Of a stretch of 64,000 nucleotides of DNA, positions 53,583 through 62,285 are shown one piece after another. Made by a program: the position numbers and the translations under genes. The notes under the pieces are model-generated. The model was given only the letters and a program-made list of their open reading frames with translations. It searched no databases and was not told where the DNA came from. The stretch's first letter is position 1, and each line of letters starts with the position of its first letter. The stretch comes from Aquimarina sediminis (GTDB lineage Bacteria; Bacteroidota; Bacteroidia; Flavobacteriales; Flavobacteriaceae), in NCBI RefSeq assembly GCF_002895435.1, contig NZ_POYJ01000004.1, forward strand, positions 248,001-312,000, given 5' to 3'.

Positions 53583-54878
53583 ATGAAAAAAATAATATTT
53601 ATTATAACGCTCTGTATGTTTTCATATGGAAGTATAAAAGCTCAGCAAACCCCTGCTAAGGCGCAGAGTGAACCTATAACCATCATCGGTGCTACCGCAC
53701 ATATTGGTAATGGAGAAGTTATTGATAACAGTATTATCATTTTTGAAAATGGAAAAATAACAGCAGTAGGTGTTAATGGTGGCATTACTTCAAAAGGCAA
53801 AATAATTGATGCTTCTGGCAAACATGTATACCCAGGCTTTATTGCACCAAACTCTACCTTGGGACTTGTAGAAATAGGTGCTGTGCGTGCTACAGATGAT
53901 GATAGTGAAATAGGAAATTACAACCCTCATATACGCAGTATCATTGCTTATAATGCAGAAAGTAAGATTGTAGAAAGTATGCGCCCAAATGGAGTATTAA
54001 TGGCACAAATAACTCCTCGTGGAGGAAAAATTTCGGGGACATCATCAATTGTACAGTTAGATGCATGGAACTGGGAAGATGCAGTAATAAAACTCGATGA
54101 TGGGATTCATATGAATTGGCCAAGTACTTTTACTAGGGGTCGTTGGTGGATGGGTGAAGACCCTGGTTTCAAGCCAAATAAAGAATATACAAAACAGGTT
54201 ACTGAATTAGTAGATTTTTTCAACCAGTCCAAAGCAGCTATAAAATCTAACAACACGACAGAAAATCTACCTTATCACGCGATGAATGGTGTTTTTGATG
54301 GATCAAAAACGCTATATGTTCATTCTAATACAGAAAAAGAAATTTTGGATGTGCTCGCTTTTTCTAAAGAAAACAATATAGAAAAAGTCGTAATAGTAGG
54401 AGGATATGAAGCATACAAAGTAGCTTCCTTATTGAAACAAAATAATATTCCTGTTTTAGTTACCAGAACACATAGCACTCCTGAACAAGAAGACGAAGAC
54501 TATGACCTACCGTACAAAAGTGCTAAACTATTAATGGATGCAGGAGTACTTGTTGGATTACAAAACAGTGGTCAAATGGAACGGGCAAATACTCGTAATC
54601 TACCTTTTCAGGCAGGAACTGTCGCAGCTCATGGGCTAGATAAAGAAAAAGCATTACAACTTATCACTGGCAATAGTGCAAAAATTCTTGGAATTGATAA
54701 AATAGTGGGAACACTTGAAGTAGGAAAAGATGCAACCCTATTTATAAGTATTGGTGATGCTCTGGATATGCGTACCAATCAATTAGAAAAAGCATTTATT
54801 CAAGGGCGTGATATTAGTTTAGAAAGCCACCAGACTAAATTGTGGAAACGATATAGTAATAAGTATAATACCAAATAG
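53583..54878 (+). CDS. exported amidohydrolase-like protein lacking the HxH motif
   Basis: A 431-residue exported protein (signal peptide ending SIKAQQ) that resembles the N-terminal half of the preceding protein: FENGKITAVGVNGG, GKHVYPGFIAPNSTLG where active members have xHxH, then IVEVGKDATLFISI-like end motif (LEVGKDATLFISIGDA). The metal ligands are missing, so it is probably catalytically dead or uses a different site. It is in one operon with the double amidohydrolase and may form a complex with it. Confidence 0.85.
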   Translation: MKKIIFIITLCMFSYGSIKAQQTPAKAQSEPITIIGATAHIGNGEVIDNSIIIFENGKITAVGVNGGITSKGKIIDASGKHVYPGFIAPNSTLGLVEIGAVRATDDDSEIGNYNPHIRSIIAYNAESKIVESMRPNGVLMAQITPRGGKISGTSSIVQLDAWNWEDAVIKLDDGIHMNWPSTFTRGRWWMGEDPGFKPNKEYTKQVTELVDFFNQSKAAIKSNNTTENLPYHAMNGVFDGSKTLYVHSNTEKEILDVLAFSKENNIEKVVIVGGYEAYKVASLLKQNNIPVLVTRTHSTPEQEDEDYDLPYKSAKLLMDAGVLVGLQNSGQMERANTRNLPFQAGTVAAHGLDKEKALQLITGNSAKILGIDKIVGTLEVGKDATLFISIGDALDMRTNQLEKAFIQGRDISLESHQTKLWKRYSNKYNTK

Positions 54879-54913
54879 ACTCATCCTGTATTTATCTTTG
54901 TAAAAATTGAGAT

Positions 54914-54952
54914 ACTCCTGCTTGACATCGAATTTATGGCAGGAGTTTTTTT
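54914..54952 (+). terminator. intrinsic terminator after the amidohydrolase pair
   Basis: ACTCCTGC (54914-54921) pairs with GCAGGAGT (54939-54946), 8 bp with a 17-nt loop, followed by a T-run. Confidence 0.85.
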
Positions 54953-55054
54953 ATCTCTACCAAGCTCAACTAAAGAAATTTTGCATCCTAAATAAGTATA
55001 ATTACTATTAAGTATTAACATTAAAATTTGCAATTATATTCTTATATTTATCCT

Positions 55055-55363
55055 GTGAATACAAAAGCCCGTAAAAATATAATCTTACTTTTTTTACTGT
55101 CTACTTTTCTATTTCTTAGAATAGTTAATGTACACGCTTTTTCTCATTCTTCTGATGAGGATGATCAAATACATTGTGAGTTATGTGAAATTATTACCAC
55201 ATCAAATGAACTTACTCCATGTGTTGATAGTATTTTTACTGAAGTCGAACAAAAATCTAGACTAAATTCCTATAGATATCCTGCCAATTTTTGTTACGAG
55301 ACATCTCAGTATTGTATTACCTTACCAACAAGTATTTATAATAAACCTCCTCCAACAATATAG
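55055..55363 (+). CDS. small exported protein with CxxC motif
   Basis: The frame opens at TTG 55028; I prefer the in-frame GTG at 55055 (102 residues), which leaves a signal-like segment NIILLFLLSTFLFLRIVNVHAFSH. The mature part has DDQIHCELCEIITT, with a His-Cys-x-x-Cys pattern, and three further cysteines (CVDS, NFCYET, YCIT). This suggests metal binding or disulfides. I recall small proteins of this kind upstream of TonB receptors in flavobacteria, but no receptor follows here. Confidence 0.6.
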   Translation: MNTKARKNIILLFLLSTFLFLRIVNVHAFSHSSDEDDQIHCELCEIITTSNELTPCVDSIFTEVEQKSRLNSYRYPANFCYETSQYCITLPTSIYNKPPPTI

Positions 55364-55661
55364 AGATATTGCAATATGCTTTTGAAACATAAACTTATAA
55401 TTTCTTTATGTATTCTATAACTATGTAAATTTCAATAGACGCTATAAGTATCTACCTGCATTGTTATATACTCTACTAATAAGAATAATAGTCGTTTTGA
55501 GTTGTTATATTTCCTCTTTTTAAATAGAACATGTAGTTAAAAAGCTATACCTATAGAGTTTTAATGACACTTTGCAATATTCTTCAGCAATCTTGACTTA
55601 ACGTACAAGCATATTTTTTTATGTCTGTCAGATATTTACTATTCACAAAATCCATGTCGAA
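55364..55661. other. gene-free stretch upstream of the ABC transporter
   Basis: About 298 bases of AT-rich DNA with no convincing open frame on either strand and no clear hairpin. It should contain the promoter for the ABC operon that starts at 55662. Confidence 0.5.
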
Positions 55662-56378
55662 ATGATTACAACACATAATCTTACAAAAACGTACAATGAA
55701 CAAACAGCTCTAGACCGATTAAACCTTCAGGTAAACGAAGGTGAGATTTACTGTTTATTAGGTGCAAATGGTGCTGGTAAAACTACCACCATAAACCTCC
55801 TATTGGGATTTATCTCCCCTTCCTCAGGAAACGCATTTATAAATAACATAGAGGTGTCAAAAAACACCAAGGAAACCAAAAAATTTCTTGCCTACATTCC
55901 CGAGAATCTTATGTTGTATCCTAATCTTACTGCCTTAGAAAATTTGGATTACTTTTCTGGAATCGCCCAAAAAAAACTTTCTAAAAAAGATTTGGTCTCC
56001 TTTTTAACAGAAGCTGGATTACAAGAAAAAGCTTTTAACAAACGTATTTCTAGTTTTTCTAAAGGAATGCGGCAAAAAGTTGGTATTGCAATTGCTCTTG
56101 CCAAAGATGCCAAAGTATTATTGTTAGACGAACCCACATCAGGTCTTGACCCAAAAGCTAGTAATGAATTTGGAAGATTATTAGGTAAACTTTCTAAAAA
56201 AGGAGTAGCTACTTTGATGGCAACACACGACTTGTTTCGTGCAAAAGAAATAGCCACCAACATAGGTATTATGAAAGATGGTCAACTGAAGGAAGAGTTT
56301 ATAGCTAATCACATTTCTTTACCTGACTTAGAAAATACATATTTAGATACAATGAATTTTAAAGAAGCGGTACTATGA
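55662..56378 (+). CDS. ABC transporter ATP-binding protein
   Basis: A 238-residue ABC ATPase: Walker A GANGAGKTTTINLLLG, Q-loop region AYIPENLMLYPNLT, signature FSKGMRQKVGIAIAL, Walker B VLLLDEPTSGLDP and switch histidine in ATHDLFRA. It belongs to the exporter-type group that works with DUF3526 permeases. Its stop overlaps the first permease start (ATGA). Confidence 0.95.
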   Translation: MITTHNLTKTYNEQTALDRLNLQVNEGEIYCLLGANGAGKTTTINLLLGFISPSSGNAFINNIEVSKNTKETKKFLAYIPENLMLYPNLTALENLDYFSGIAQKKLSKKDLVSFLTEAGLQEKAFNKRISSFSKGMRQKVGIAIALAKDAKVLLLDEPTSGLDPKASNEFGRLLGKLSKKGVATLMATHDLFRAKEIATNIGIMKDGQLKEEFIANHISLPDLENTYLDTMNFKEAVL

Positions 56379-57784
56379 CCAGAAAGACTTTTATTAAAGA
56401 GTTTAAAGAACTTTTCAGAGAAGGGCGTTTGCGTATTGCATTTTTTTTAGTGGTTTTATTATTAGGGGTATCAGTATGGATCAGTGCGCAACAATATCAA
56501 AAGATAAATAAGCAACATGAAATAGCCAAAACTGCAGAACGAACCATATGGGACAATCAAGGTAAAAAAAACCCTCATTCTGCTGCGCATTATGGCACCT
56601 ATGCATTTAAACCAAAATATCCATTATCTCTAGTGGATCAAGGAGTTGATAAATATACAGGAACTTCTATCTTTCTAGAGGCTCATAAACGAAATGAAGC
56701 CCAATACAGTGCAGCTGCTGATCAGACTGGCTTATCTCGTTTTGGAGATTTGACCCCTGACTTTATACTGCTTTTTATTATCCCACTACTCATTATTCTT
56801 TTAGGGTATAACAGCTTTACTAAAGAACGTGAAATGGGAACCATTACCTTATTAAGAAGTCAGGAAATCACTTTTTGGAAATGGGCTATGGGTAAATGGG
56901 CTGCTCTTTTTTTACCAATTCTCATTTTGATAGCAAGCCTCTTCCTTATTGCCGGGATTATTTTGTCCTATCTTAAAGATTTTGGAGTTTTCCAATGGGA
57001 TTCCCTTTTTTGGATATTTCTGGTGTATGTAGGATACTATATCGTTTTTATGAACTTAGTACTATTTGTTTCCTCAAAAGTAAAAAAATCAGGTGTATCT
57101 CTTGTATTATCCATATCTATATGGATTTTGACCTGTTTGGCTATTCCTAAAGTTGCTAGTAACGTTGCTGAGAATAAGTATCCCTACCCTACACGACAAG
57201 AATTTGCCGTAAATGTACTTAAAGACAAAAAACAAGGACTAGATGGACACAACCCCTGGAGTAAAGAGGCTCAATTATTACAAAAAAACGTTTTAAAAAA
57301 ACATGGTGTAGATAGTTTACATCAGCTCCCTTTTAATTTTGATGCATATCGAATGCAAAAAGGTGAAGAGCATGAAGCAGAAATCTATTTTAAACACTAC
57401 AATTACCTTAAAGAACAATTCTCTAAACAATCTGGTGTCTATAAAGGCTTAGCCTCGTTTTCTCCTTATTTACCTACAAGATTTATGAGCATGGCTATCT
57501 CTCATACCGACTATGCTACACATTGGGATTTTGCAGATGCAGCAGAAAAATATCGTATAGCTACTCAAAAATTTCTAAATGATAATTTTGCCGAAAATTC
57601 AAAATACGGTAATTGGAAGTATCAAGCAGATGCTGATTTCTGGAAACAGCTTCCAGCTTTCGAATATACTCCTCCAGAGTTACGAACTGTACTGTCTAAA
57701 AATGCTTCTAACTTGTTCATCCTGGGAGGGTGGGTTATAGGTTCTTTTATTCTATTTCTATTCTCAACAAAAAAAATTAAATAA
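56375..57784 (+). CDS. DUF3526 ABC permease (first)
   Basis: A 469-residue membrane protein: one N-terminal helix (about 19-36), a large soluble extracytoplasmic part with YGTYAFKPKYPLSLVDQGVD, then helices in PDFILLFIIPLLIILLGYNSFTKEREMGT, and several more (about 180-205, 215-238 and 245-262) and one at the C-terminus. This is the DUF3526 layout, an ABC-2-type permease. It overlaps the ATPase and the next permease, so the three are translated together. The substrate is unknown. Confidence 0.88.
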   Translation: MTRKTFIKEFKELFREGRLRIAFFLVVLLLGVSVWISAQQYQKINKQHEIAKTAERTIWDNQGKKNPHSAAHYGTYAFKPKYPLSLVDQGVDKYTGTSIFLEAHKRNEAQYSAAADQTGLSRFGDLTPDFILLFIIPLLIILLGYNSFTKEREMGTITLLRSQEITFWKWAMGKWAALFLPILILIASLFLIAGIILSYLKDFGVFQWDSLFWIFLVYVGYYIVFMNLVLFVSSKVKKSGVSLVLSISIWILTCLAIPKVASNVAENKYPYPTRQEFAVNVLKDKKQGLDGHNPWSKEAQLLQKNVLKKHGVDSLHQLPFNFDAYRMQKGEEHEAEIYFKHYNYLKEQFSKQSGVYKGLASFSPYLPTRFMSMAISHTDYATHWDFADAAEKYRIATQKFLNDNFAENSKYGNWKYQADADFWKQLPAFEYTPPELRTVLSKNASNLFILGGWVIGSFILFLFSTKKIK

Positions 57785-59205
57785 TGTTTTTATACAATTT
57801 TAAATACGAATTAAAACTACTACTTCGAAGTCAGTGGATACAACTATTAAGTATTGTCTTATTGCTATTATTTGGATTTTCGGCATATAGTGGAAAAGGA
57901 AAAGTAGCAAAGCGAGAAGCTGATATTGCTGCTGCTCATAATGAAGTGAAAGAAAGTGACCAAGTAATGCTTCAATTATTAGATTCTATAGAGAAAGGAA
58001 TAAAAGTCAATGCTCGACCTTGGACTACTCCTAATAAGCCAATGGCAGTAGGTAACTACTATCCACGTGTTGCAGCTATGACACCACAACCGCTAGCTTT
58101 TGTAGCAACTGGTCAAGCAGATCTCTTTACACATTATATCAAACCAACTGTTTCAGGAGATGATTTTGCTCTAAATTTTACAGAAATGACGAGTCCAGTA
58201 CAACTTCTATTCGGAAATTTTGATTTAGCGTTTGTCGTCGTTTACCTACTCCCTCTACTTATCATTGCCTTTTCATACAATGTACTATCCTCTGAAAAAG
58301 AGAGTGGCTCATTACGACTATTGGCATCGCAACCCATAGACATTAGAAAATGGGTACTACAAAAATTAGTGCTTCGCTTTTTCTGGTTATCTATATTGGT
58401 TCTAATATCCTTATTACTAGTTTTTGCTTTTTTGAATATTAACTGGTCATCTATTATAACAATATTACCAGGACTATTTACTTTGATTTTATCATATATG
58501 CTCTTTTGGTTTGCTCTATCCTTTTTGGTAAATCTATTCGTAGATAGTTCTGCCAAAAATGCTATTTCCTTATTAGGGTTATGGGTACTTTTTGTTCTTT
58601 TGGTGCCTTCTATACTAAATCAGCTAGGTACTACACTATACCCAATGCCCTCCCGAACTTTAATGATTAATCAAATGCGTAGTTTAAAAGCCGATGCTAC
58701 CAAGAAACAAGATAAGATTCTGGATAACTTTTTGAGAGATCACCCTGAGTATGCTATTAATGATAGCACACAGACTCGAGGTTTTTATCATAACTATATG
58801 GCTTCTCAAAAATTAGTAAAAGAAGAATTACAACCCGTCATAAAATCTTATGAAACTCAATTACGCAAACAACAGTATTGGTTAGCAAGGTTAAAATGGA
58901 TATCTCCAGCTGTAACGGTGCAGGAGTCACTAAATAAGATGGCAGGAACATCAACAGAGGACTATCAACAATTTAGAAAACAAGTTATTGCTTTTGCCGA
59001 AACATGGAGAGGTTTTTTAACTCCTTTCCTTTACAATAATCAAAAATTTTCTTCGAAGGATTATCCCAAAATACCTGCATTTAATTACGCCCCTAAGGAG
59101 CACAATAATACTTGGGTTACAATTAGCATGGGAGTGTGCTCAGTCCTACTATTTGTATTAGGACTTTTAATTACTAGAAAACAAATGATAACATCAATTA
59201 CTTAA
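57784..59205 (+). CDS. DUF3526 ABC permease (second)
   Basis: A 473-residue protein with the same layout as its upstream neighbour: an N-terminal helix, an extracytoplasmic part with PLAFVATGQADLFTHYIKP, and PVQLLFGNFDLAFVVVYLLPLLIIAFSYNVLSSEKESGSLRLL, then further helices and one at the C-terminus. It is a diverged paralogue of the 56375 protein and presumably makes a heterodimeric exporter. It overlaps its neighbour by one base (TAATG) and is followed 17 bp on by an unknown cytosolic gene. Confidence 0.88.
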   Translation: MFLYNFKYELKLLLRSQWIQLLSIVLLLLFGFSAYSGKGKVAKREADIAAAHNEVKESDQVMLQLLDSIEKGIKVNARPWTTPNKPMAVGNYYPRVAAMTPQPLAFVATGQADLFTHYIKPTVSGDDFALNFTEMTSPVQLLFGNFDLAFVVVYLLPLLIIAFSYNVLSSEKESGSLRLLASQPIDIRKWVLQKLVLRFFWLSILVLISLLLVFAFLNINWSSIITILPGLFTLILSYMLFWFALSFLVNLFVDSSAKNAISLLGLWVLFVLLVPSILNQLGTTLYPMPSRTLMINQMRSLKADATKKQDKILDNFLRDHPEYAINDSTQTRGFYHNYMASQKLVKEELQPVIKSYETQLRKQQYWLARLKWISPAVTVQESLNKMAGTSTEDYQQFRKQVIAFAETWRGFLTPFLYNNQKFSSKDYPKIPAFNYAPKEHNNTWVTISMGVCSVLLFVLGLLITRKQMITSIT

Positions 59206-59222
59206 AATTAAATTAAATAAAT

Positions 59223-59696
59223 ATGATCACAAAGCAAGAAATAGAAAATGCTCAAAAAGTATGGGGGCAAGGTGTTGTACAAATAGGTACTTTATTAGAA
59301 GATAGAGAGCAGTGCGAATCTTATACCGAACATTTTGTAAATGAACTTTATGACTTTGATAATAAAGAAGTATTGTTTAAACCTACCAAGACAGCAGTGC
59401 AACAATTCAGAATTACTAAAAAAGGAGCTATTTCTTATTTTATAGGAGGTAATTCGGATTATCAGGAGGATAAAGGATTTGCTCTTCAACCTTGGACTCA
59501 GGTTAGGTTTGAGAATGCAGCCGTAATTTTAGAGGAAAATCGTGCCCTAGCAATGGGCAACTACTTTTTTACTGATGTAAATGGCCTAGAAACAAAAGTT
59601 GAGTACACTTTTGGATATTGTAAGGCAAGTAATGGTAATCTAAAAATAGATCTACACCATTCATCCTTACCCTTTAATACAGGAGAAAACGTATGA
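59223..59696 (+). CDS. NTF2-like small protein (CaMKII-association-domain type)
   Basis: A 157-residue soluble protein. The core FALQPWTQVRFENAAVILEENRALAMGNYFFTDVNG and the end LKIDLHHSSLPF match a family I recall as NTF2-like and as the CaMKII-association-domain group, sometimes labelled phosphoribosyl-AMP cyclohydrolase in databases; there is no HisI active-site motif that I can see. It lies 17 bp after the ABC permease and overlaps the next gene by 4 bp. The role is unknown. Confidence 0.6.
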   Translation: MITKQEIENAQKVWGQGVVQIGTLLEDREQCESYTEHFVNELYDFDNKEVLFKPTKTAVQQFRITKKGAISYFIGGNSDYQEDKGFALQPWTQVRFENAAVILEENRALAMGNYFFTDVNGLETKVEYTFGYCKASNGNLKIDLHHSSLPFNTGENV

Positions 59697-60229
59697 GTTT
59701 TGAAAGTATAAAATCAAGAAACTGTTTGTTTCTGATCTGCCCAACGGACCATATAGAGAGTGTTTTAACCCAAAAATTTAATTGGAAAACATATTTCTAT
59801 ATGGCTCTTGGAGCCAGTTTTAGTTGGGATGTAAGAACTCAAAAAAACCTAATTTCTTTTATTGAGAATCAACAAATCGATCAGATTGTCTTTGTAGCAA
59901 AGTTTACCAATCGTTTTTATCAAGAGACATTAAACCCTAATAATTCGGCTTCATTTCGTGTGAATAAAACTTTATTAGATCTAGAGCAAAGTGTACCTCT
60001 TGATTTTATGGAACAAAGTTATCCTATTTCAAGATTAATGCTCCTGGCGTCTCGCCATTTGCAAAAACAACAAAAAAGTATGCTTGATACTTTTTTTCTT
60101 GGTAAAATACTGAATCAGAAACGTATCCCTGTAACAAGTTTAGTATATCATCCAAGGGGTAACGTTTTTTATACTCCCAGAAAAATAGAACAAAAGGCTT
60201 TATTATATGGCAAGCTGTCCCTTAACTAA
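59693..60229 (+). CDS. hypothetical soluble protein
   Basis: A 178-residue protein with no domain I can name: SFESIKSRNCLFLICPTDHIES, FYMALGASFSWDVRTQKNLI, IDQIVFVAKFTNRFYQETL and MEQSYPISRLMLLASRHLQKQQKS. The alternation of strand-like and helix-like stretches suggests an alpha/beta fold. The 4-bp overlap (ATGA) with the 59223 gene shows tight coupling. Confidence 0.55.
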   Translation: MSFESIKSRNCLFLICPTDHIESVLTQKFNWKTYFYMALGASFSWDVRTQKNLISFIENQQIDQIVFVAKFTNRFYQETLNPNNSASFRVNKTLLDLEQSVPLDFMEQSYPISRLMLLASRHLQKQQKSMLDTFFLGKILNQKRIPVTSLVYHPRGNVFYTPRKIEQKALLYGKLSLN

Positions 60230-60364
60230 TTTTTTTACCACATAGAGTGTGTTATAAAGAGGTAGTTTTACCCTTTGTTTTCTGCTCTAATGTTTAGACT
60301 ATGTAAGAATCCTTTTTTGAAAAGTTGCTAGAAATAGGTAATTGAAATTTAAATTTTTAAAACA

Positions 60365-61315
60365 ATGCGGTTCGTACTTTTTATATATTATGCAGTTTCT
60401 ATAATCCTTATATTTTCGTGCCAAGAAAAAGAACAAAAAACTTCAAATTCCCTTATCAACAAAAAGAAGATTGACTCATTATTCGGTAAAGATGTGTCTC
60501 AAGTAGTATTTAATCACCTGTACATAGTCCTAGATAGTATTTCTTATTCTCAAATCACCAAGGATTCACGTTGGCTTACATCCTATGCTTCAACAGATAG
60601 AGGGTTACCTTACTTCGAACCTATAGATAAAAAAGGGAGTATATTTTATTTAAGAGGATTTCACAATTACATAGAAATACTAAGCCCTGATAATATCTAC
60701 GGAGAATCTGTAGGAAAAAGTGGTATTGGTTTTTCTTTAAAAAATGATGAAGAGCATTTTCATTTAGGGATACAACCTAAACTAAAAAGAAAGGACACAT
60801 CTTTCTTTAACACTCACGAAATTATACATTTCCCATTACACAACCATAACGAGACTTGGTTTAAAGCATTTTACACAAATGGTCCACAAACTAGTTTACA
60901 TACTTGGTACGCCTTTTATAATCCTGATTTTCTAAATAGCTTGTATGGAGTAAAACATAAGGATTATTCTGAAGAGGCTTTCTTAAAAGGCATCTATACA
61001 GAAGAAAAATTGTTTTATGGTATCTACGGAATAGAAATGGTATGCACTCCTATGGACTACTATAGAATAGCTCAAGAAATGCTCCACCTAGGCTGTAAAC
61101 TTCTATATAATGAGAAAAGCTCGATGACTATCAAAAGTGGAGGTATTTCAATAAAGATAACAGAATCCAGCACTATATCAAATAGCCATATCTCTAAACT
61201 GCATTGTCAATTAAACAAGCCCGATAATAGTATTACCTATATAGGAAATCTAATTATTTCTAACCATGGTCACAAATCGACATGGTCTTTTGATAACCTT
61301 TTTAAAAACAAATAA
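60365..61315 (+). CDS. hypothetical lipoprotein
   Basis: A 316-residue lipoprotein (acyl-cysteine 20, IILIFSCQEK). The mature part has no recognised domain. It has segments FHLGIQPKLKRKDTS and NETWFKAFYTNGPQTSLHTWYAFYNPDF. It lies 8 bp upstream of the next lipoprotein, so the pair probably form one transcription unit. Confidence 0.6.
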   Translation: MRFVLFIYYAVSIILIFSCQEKEQKTSNSLINKKKIDSLFGKDVSQVVFNHLYIVLDSISYSQITKDSRWLTSYASTDRGLPYFEPIDKKGSIFYLRGFHNYIEILSPDNIYGESVGKSGIGFSLKNDEEHFHLGIQPKLKRKDTSFFNTHEIIHFPLHNHNETWFKAFYTNGPQTSLHTWYAFYNPDFLNSLYGVKHKDYSEEAFLKGIYTEEKLFYGIYGIEMVCTPMDYYRIAQEMLHLGCKLLYNEKSSMTIKSGGISIKITESSTISNSHISKLHCQLNKPDNSITYIGNLIISNHGHKSTWSFDNLFKNK

Positions 61316-61332
61316 TAAACAAATTGATAACT

Positions 61333-62157
61333 ATGAAAAATCACATTCTAAAAACATCCCTAATCTTTGTATCCTTATTAGCAGTAGGGACAGGTTGCAA
61401 ACAACAGAAAAAACCAAAAGATGAAGTCATTAAAGATTTTCCTCAAGAGATCCCCGAGGAAGTAAAAACTTCAGAAATTAGCCTCGAAAAGCTTAGTAAC
61501 TCTCCAACTTATACAGATGCTTCTCTCGTTTTAGATGCACCTGAAGATATAAAAACAGATCATGCAGGGGAAATAGACTTTTCTTTTAAGGTTAAAAATT
61601 ATGAATTAGGATCTCAAACCGCTAGCCCTAATGCACAAAAACTTGCAAATTCTGGTAAAGGGCAGCATATCCATTTTATTTTGAATAACAAACCCTATTC
61701 TGCTCATTACGAAACTACCTTTAAAAAAGAAATCCCAGAAGGAGAGCATCACCTAGTAGCTTTTTTAAGTAGATCTTATCATGAATCCGTTAAAAATGAG
61801 AATTCAGTGATTACCCGAAGATTGGTTATAGGAAACATCCCCAGTGATTCTCTTAGATTAGACATGAAAGCTCCAACATTAATTTACAGCAGACCCAAAG
61901 GAGAATATACAGGAAAGGATACCGAACAGATCTTACTGGATTTCTTTGTACTAAACACTACTCTTTCTGAAGACGATCATAAAGTTCGAGCAGTTATTAA
62001 CGATAAGGAATTTATCATTACAGAATGGGTTCCTTATGTTATCAAAGGACTTCCTATAGGAGAGGTTATCATTCAACTAGAGTTGCAGGATTCAGAAGGG
62101 AAACTAATCCCAGGACCTTTCAATAAGGTAGAAAGAAAAATAATGCTAAAAGAATAA
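61333..62157 (+). CDS. hypothetical lipoprotein
   Basis: I chose the ATG at 61333 (274 residues) over TTG 61324. The signal leads to acyl-cysteine 22 (LAVGTGC). The mature part is beta-rich: LVLDAPEDIKTDHAGEIDFSFKVKNYELGSQT, IHFILNNKPYSAHYETTFKKEIPEGEHHLVAFLSRSYHES. This is an immunoglobulin-like or CHRD-like arrangement by appearance only. It follows the other lipoprotein at 17 bp. Confidence 0.6.
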   Translation: MKNHILKTSLIFVSLLAVGTGCKQQKKPKDEVIKDFPQEIPEEVKTSEISLEKLSNSPTYTDASLVLDAPEDIKTDHAGEIDFSFKVKNYELGSQTASPNAQKLANSGKGQHIHFILNNKPYSAHYETTFKKEIPEGEHHLVAFLSRSYHESVKNENSVITRRLVIGNIPSDSLRLDMKAPTLIYSRPKGEYTGKDTEQILLDFFVLNTTLSEDDHKVRAVINDKEFIITEWVPYVIKGLPIGEVIIQLELQDSEGKLIPGPFNKVERKIMLKE

Positions 62158-62225
62158 ATTCTATCCTTAGTAAAAAGATTGATTTACAAAAGGTTTTATA
62201 AAATAGAATTCTTCTTGTTTTCAAT

Positions 62226-62256
62226 AGCCCAATTATTCCTGATTGGGCTTTTTTTA
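62226..62256. terminator. bidirectional intrinsic terminator
   Basis: AGCCCAAT (62226-62233) pairs with ATTGGGCT (62242-62249), 8 bp with an 8-nt loop, followed by seven T. It lies between the plus-strand lipoprotein gene and the minus-strand aminotransferase. Confidence 0.88.
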
Positions 62257-62285
62257 AAATTTCACTATTTGATTACCGATCACAC

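Noticed and set aside
57183-57192. CCTACCCTAC run similar to the ECF-like motif
   Set aside because: It lies inside the DUF3526 permease gene and lacks both the full GGTAGGGTA box on the minus strand and a CGTT at 13 nt.
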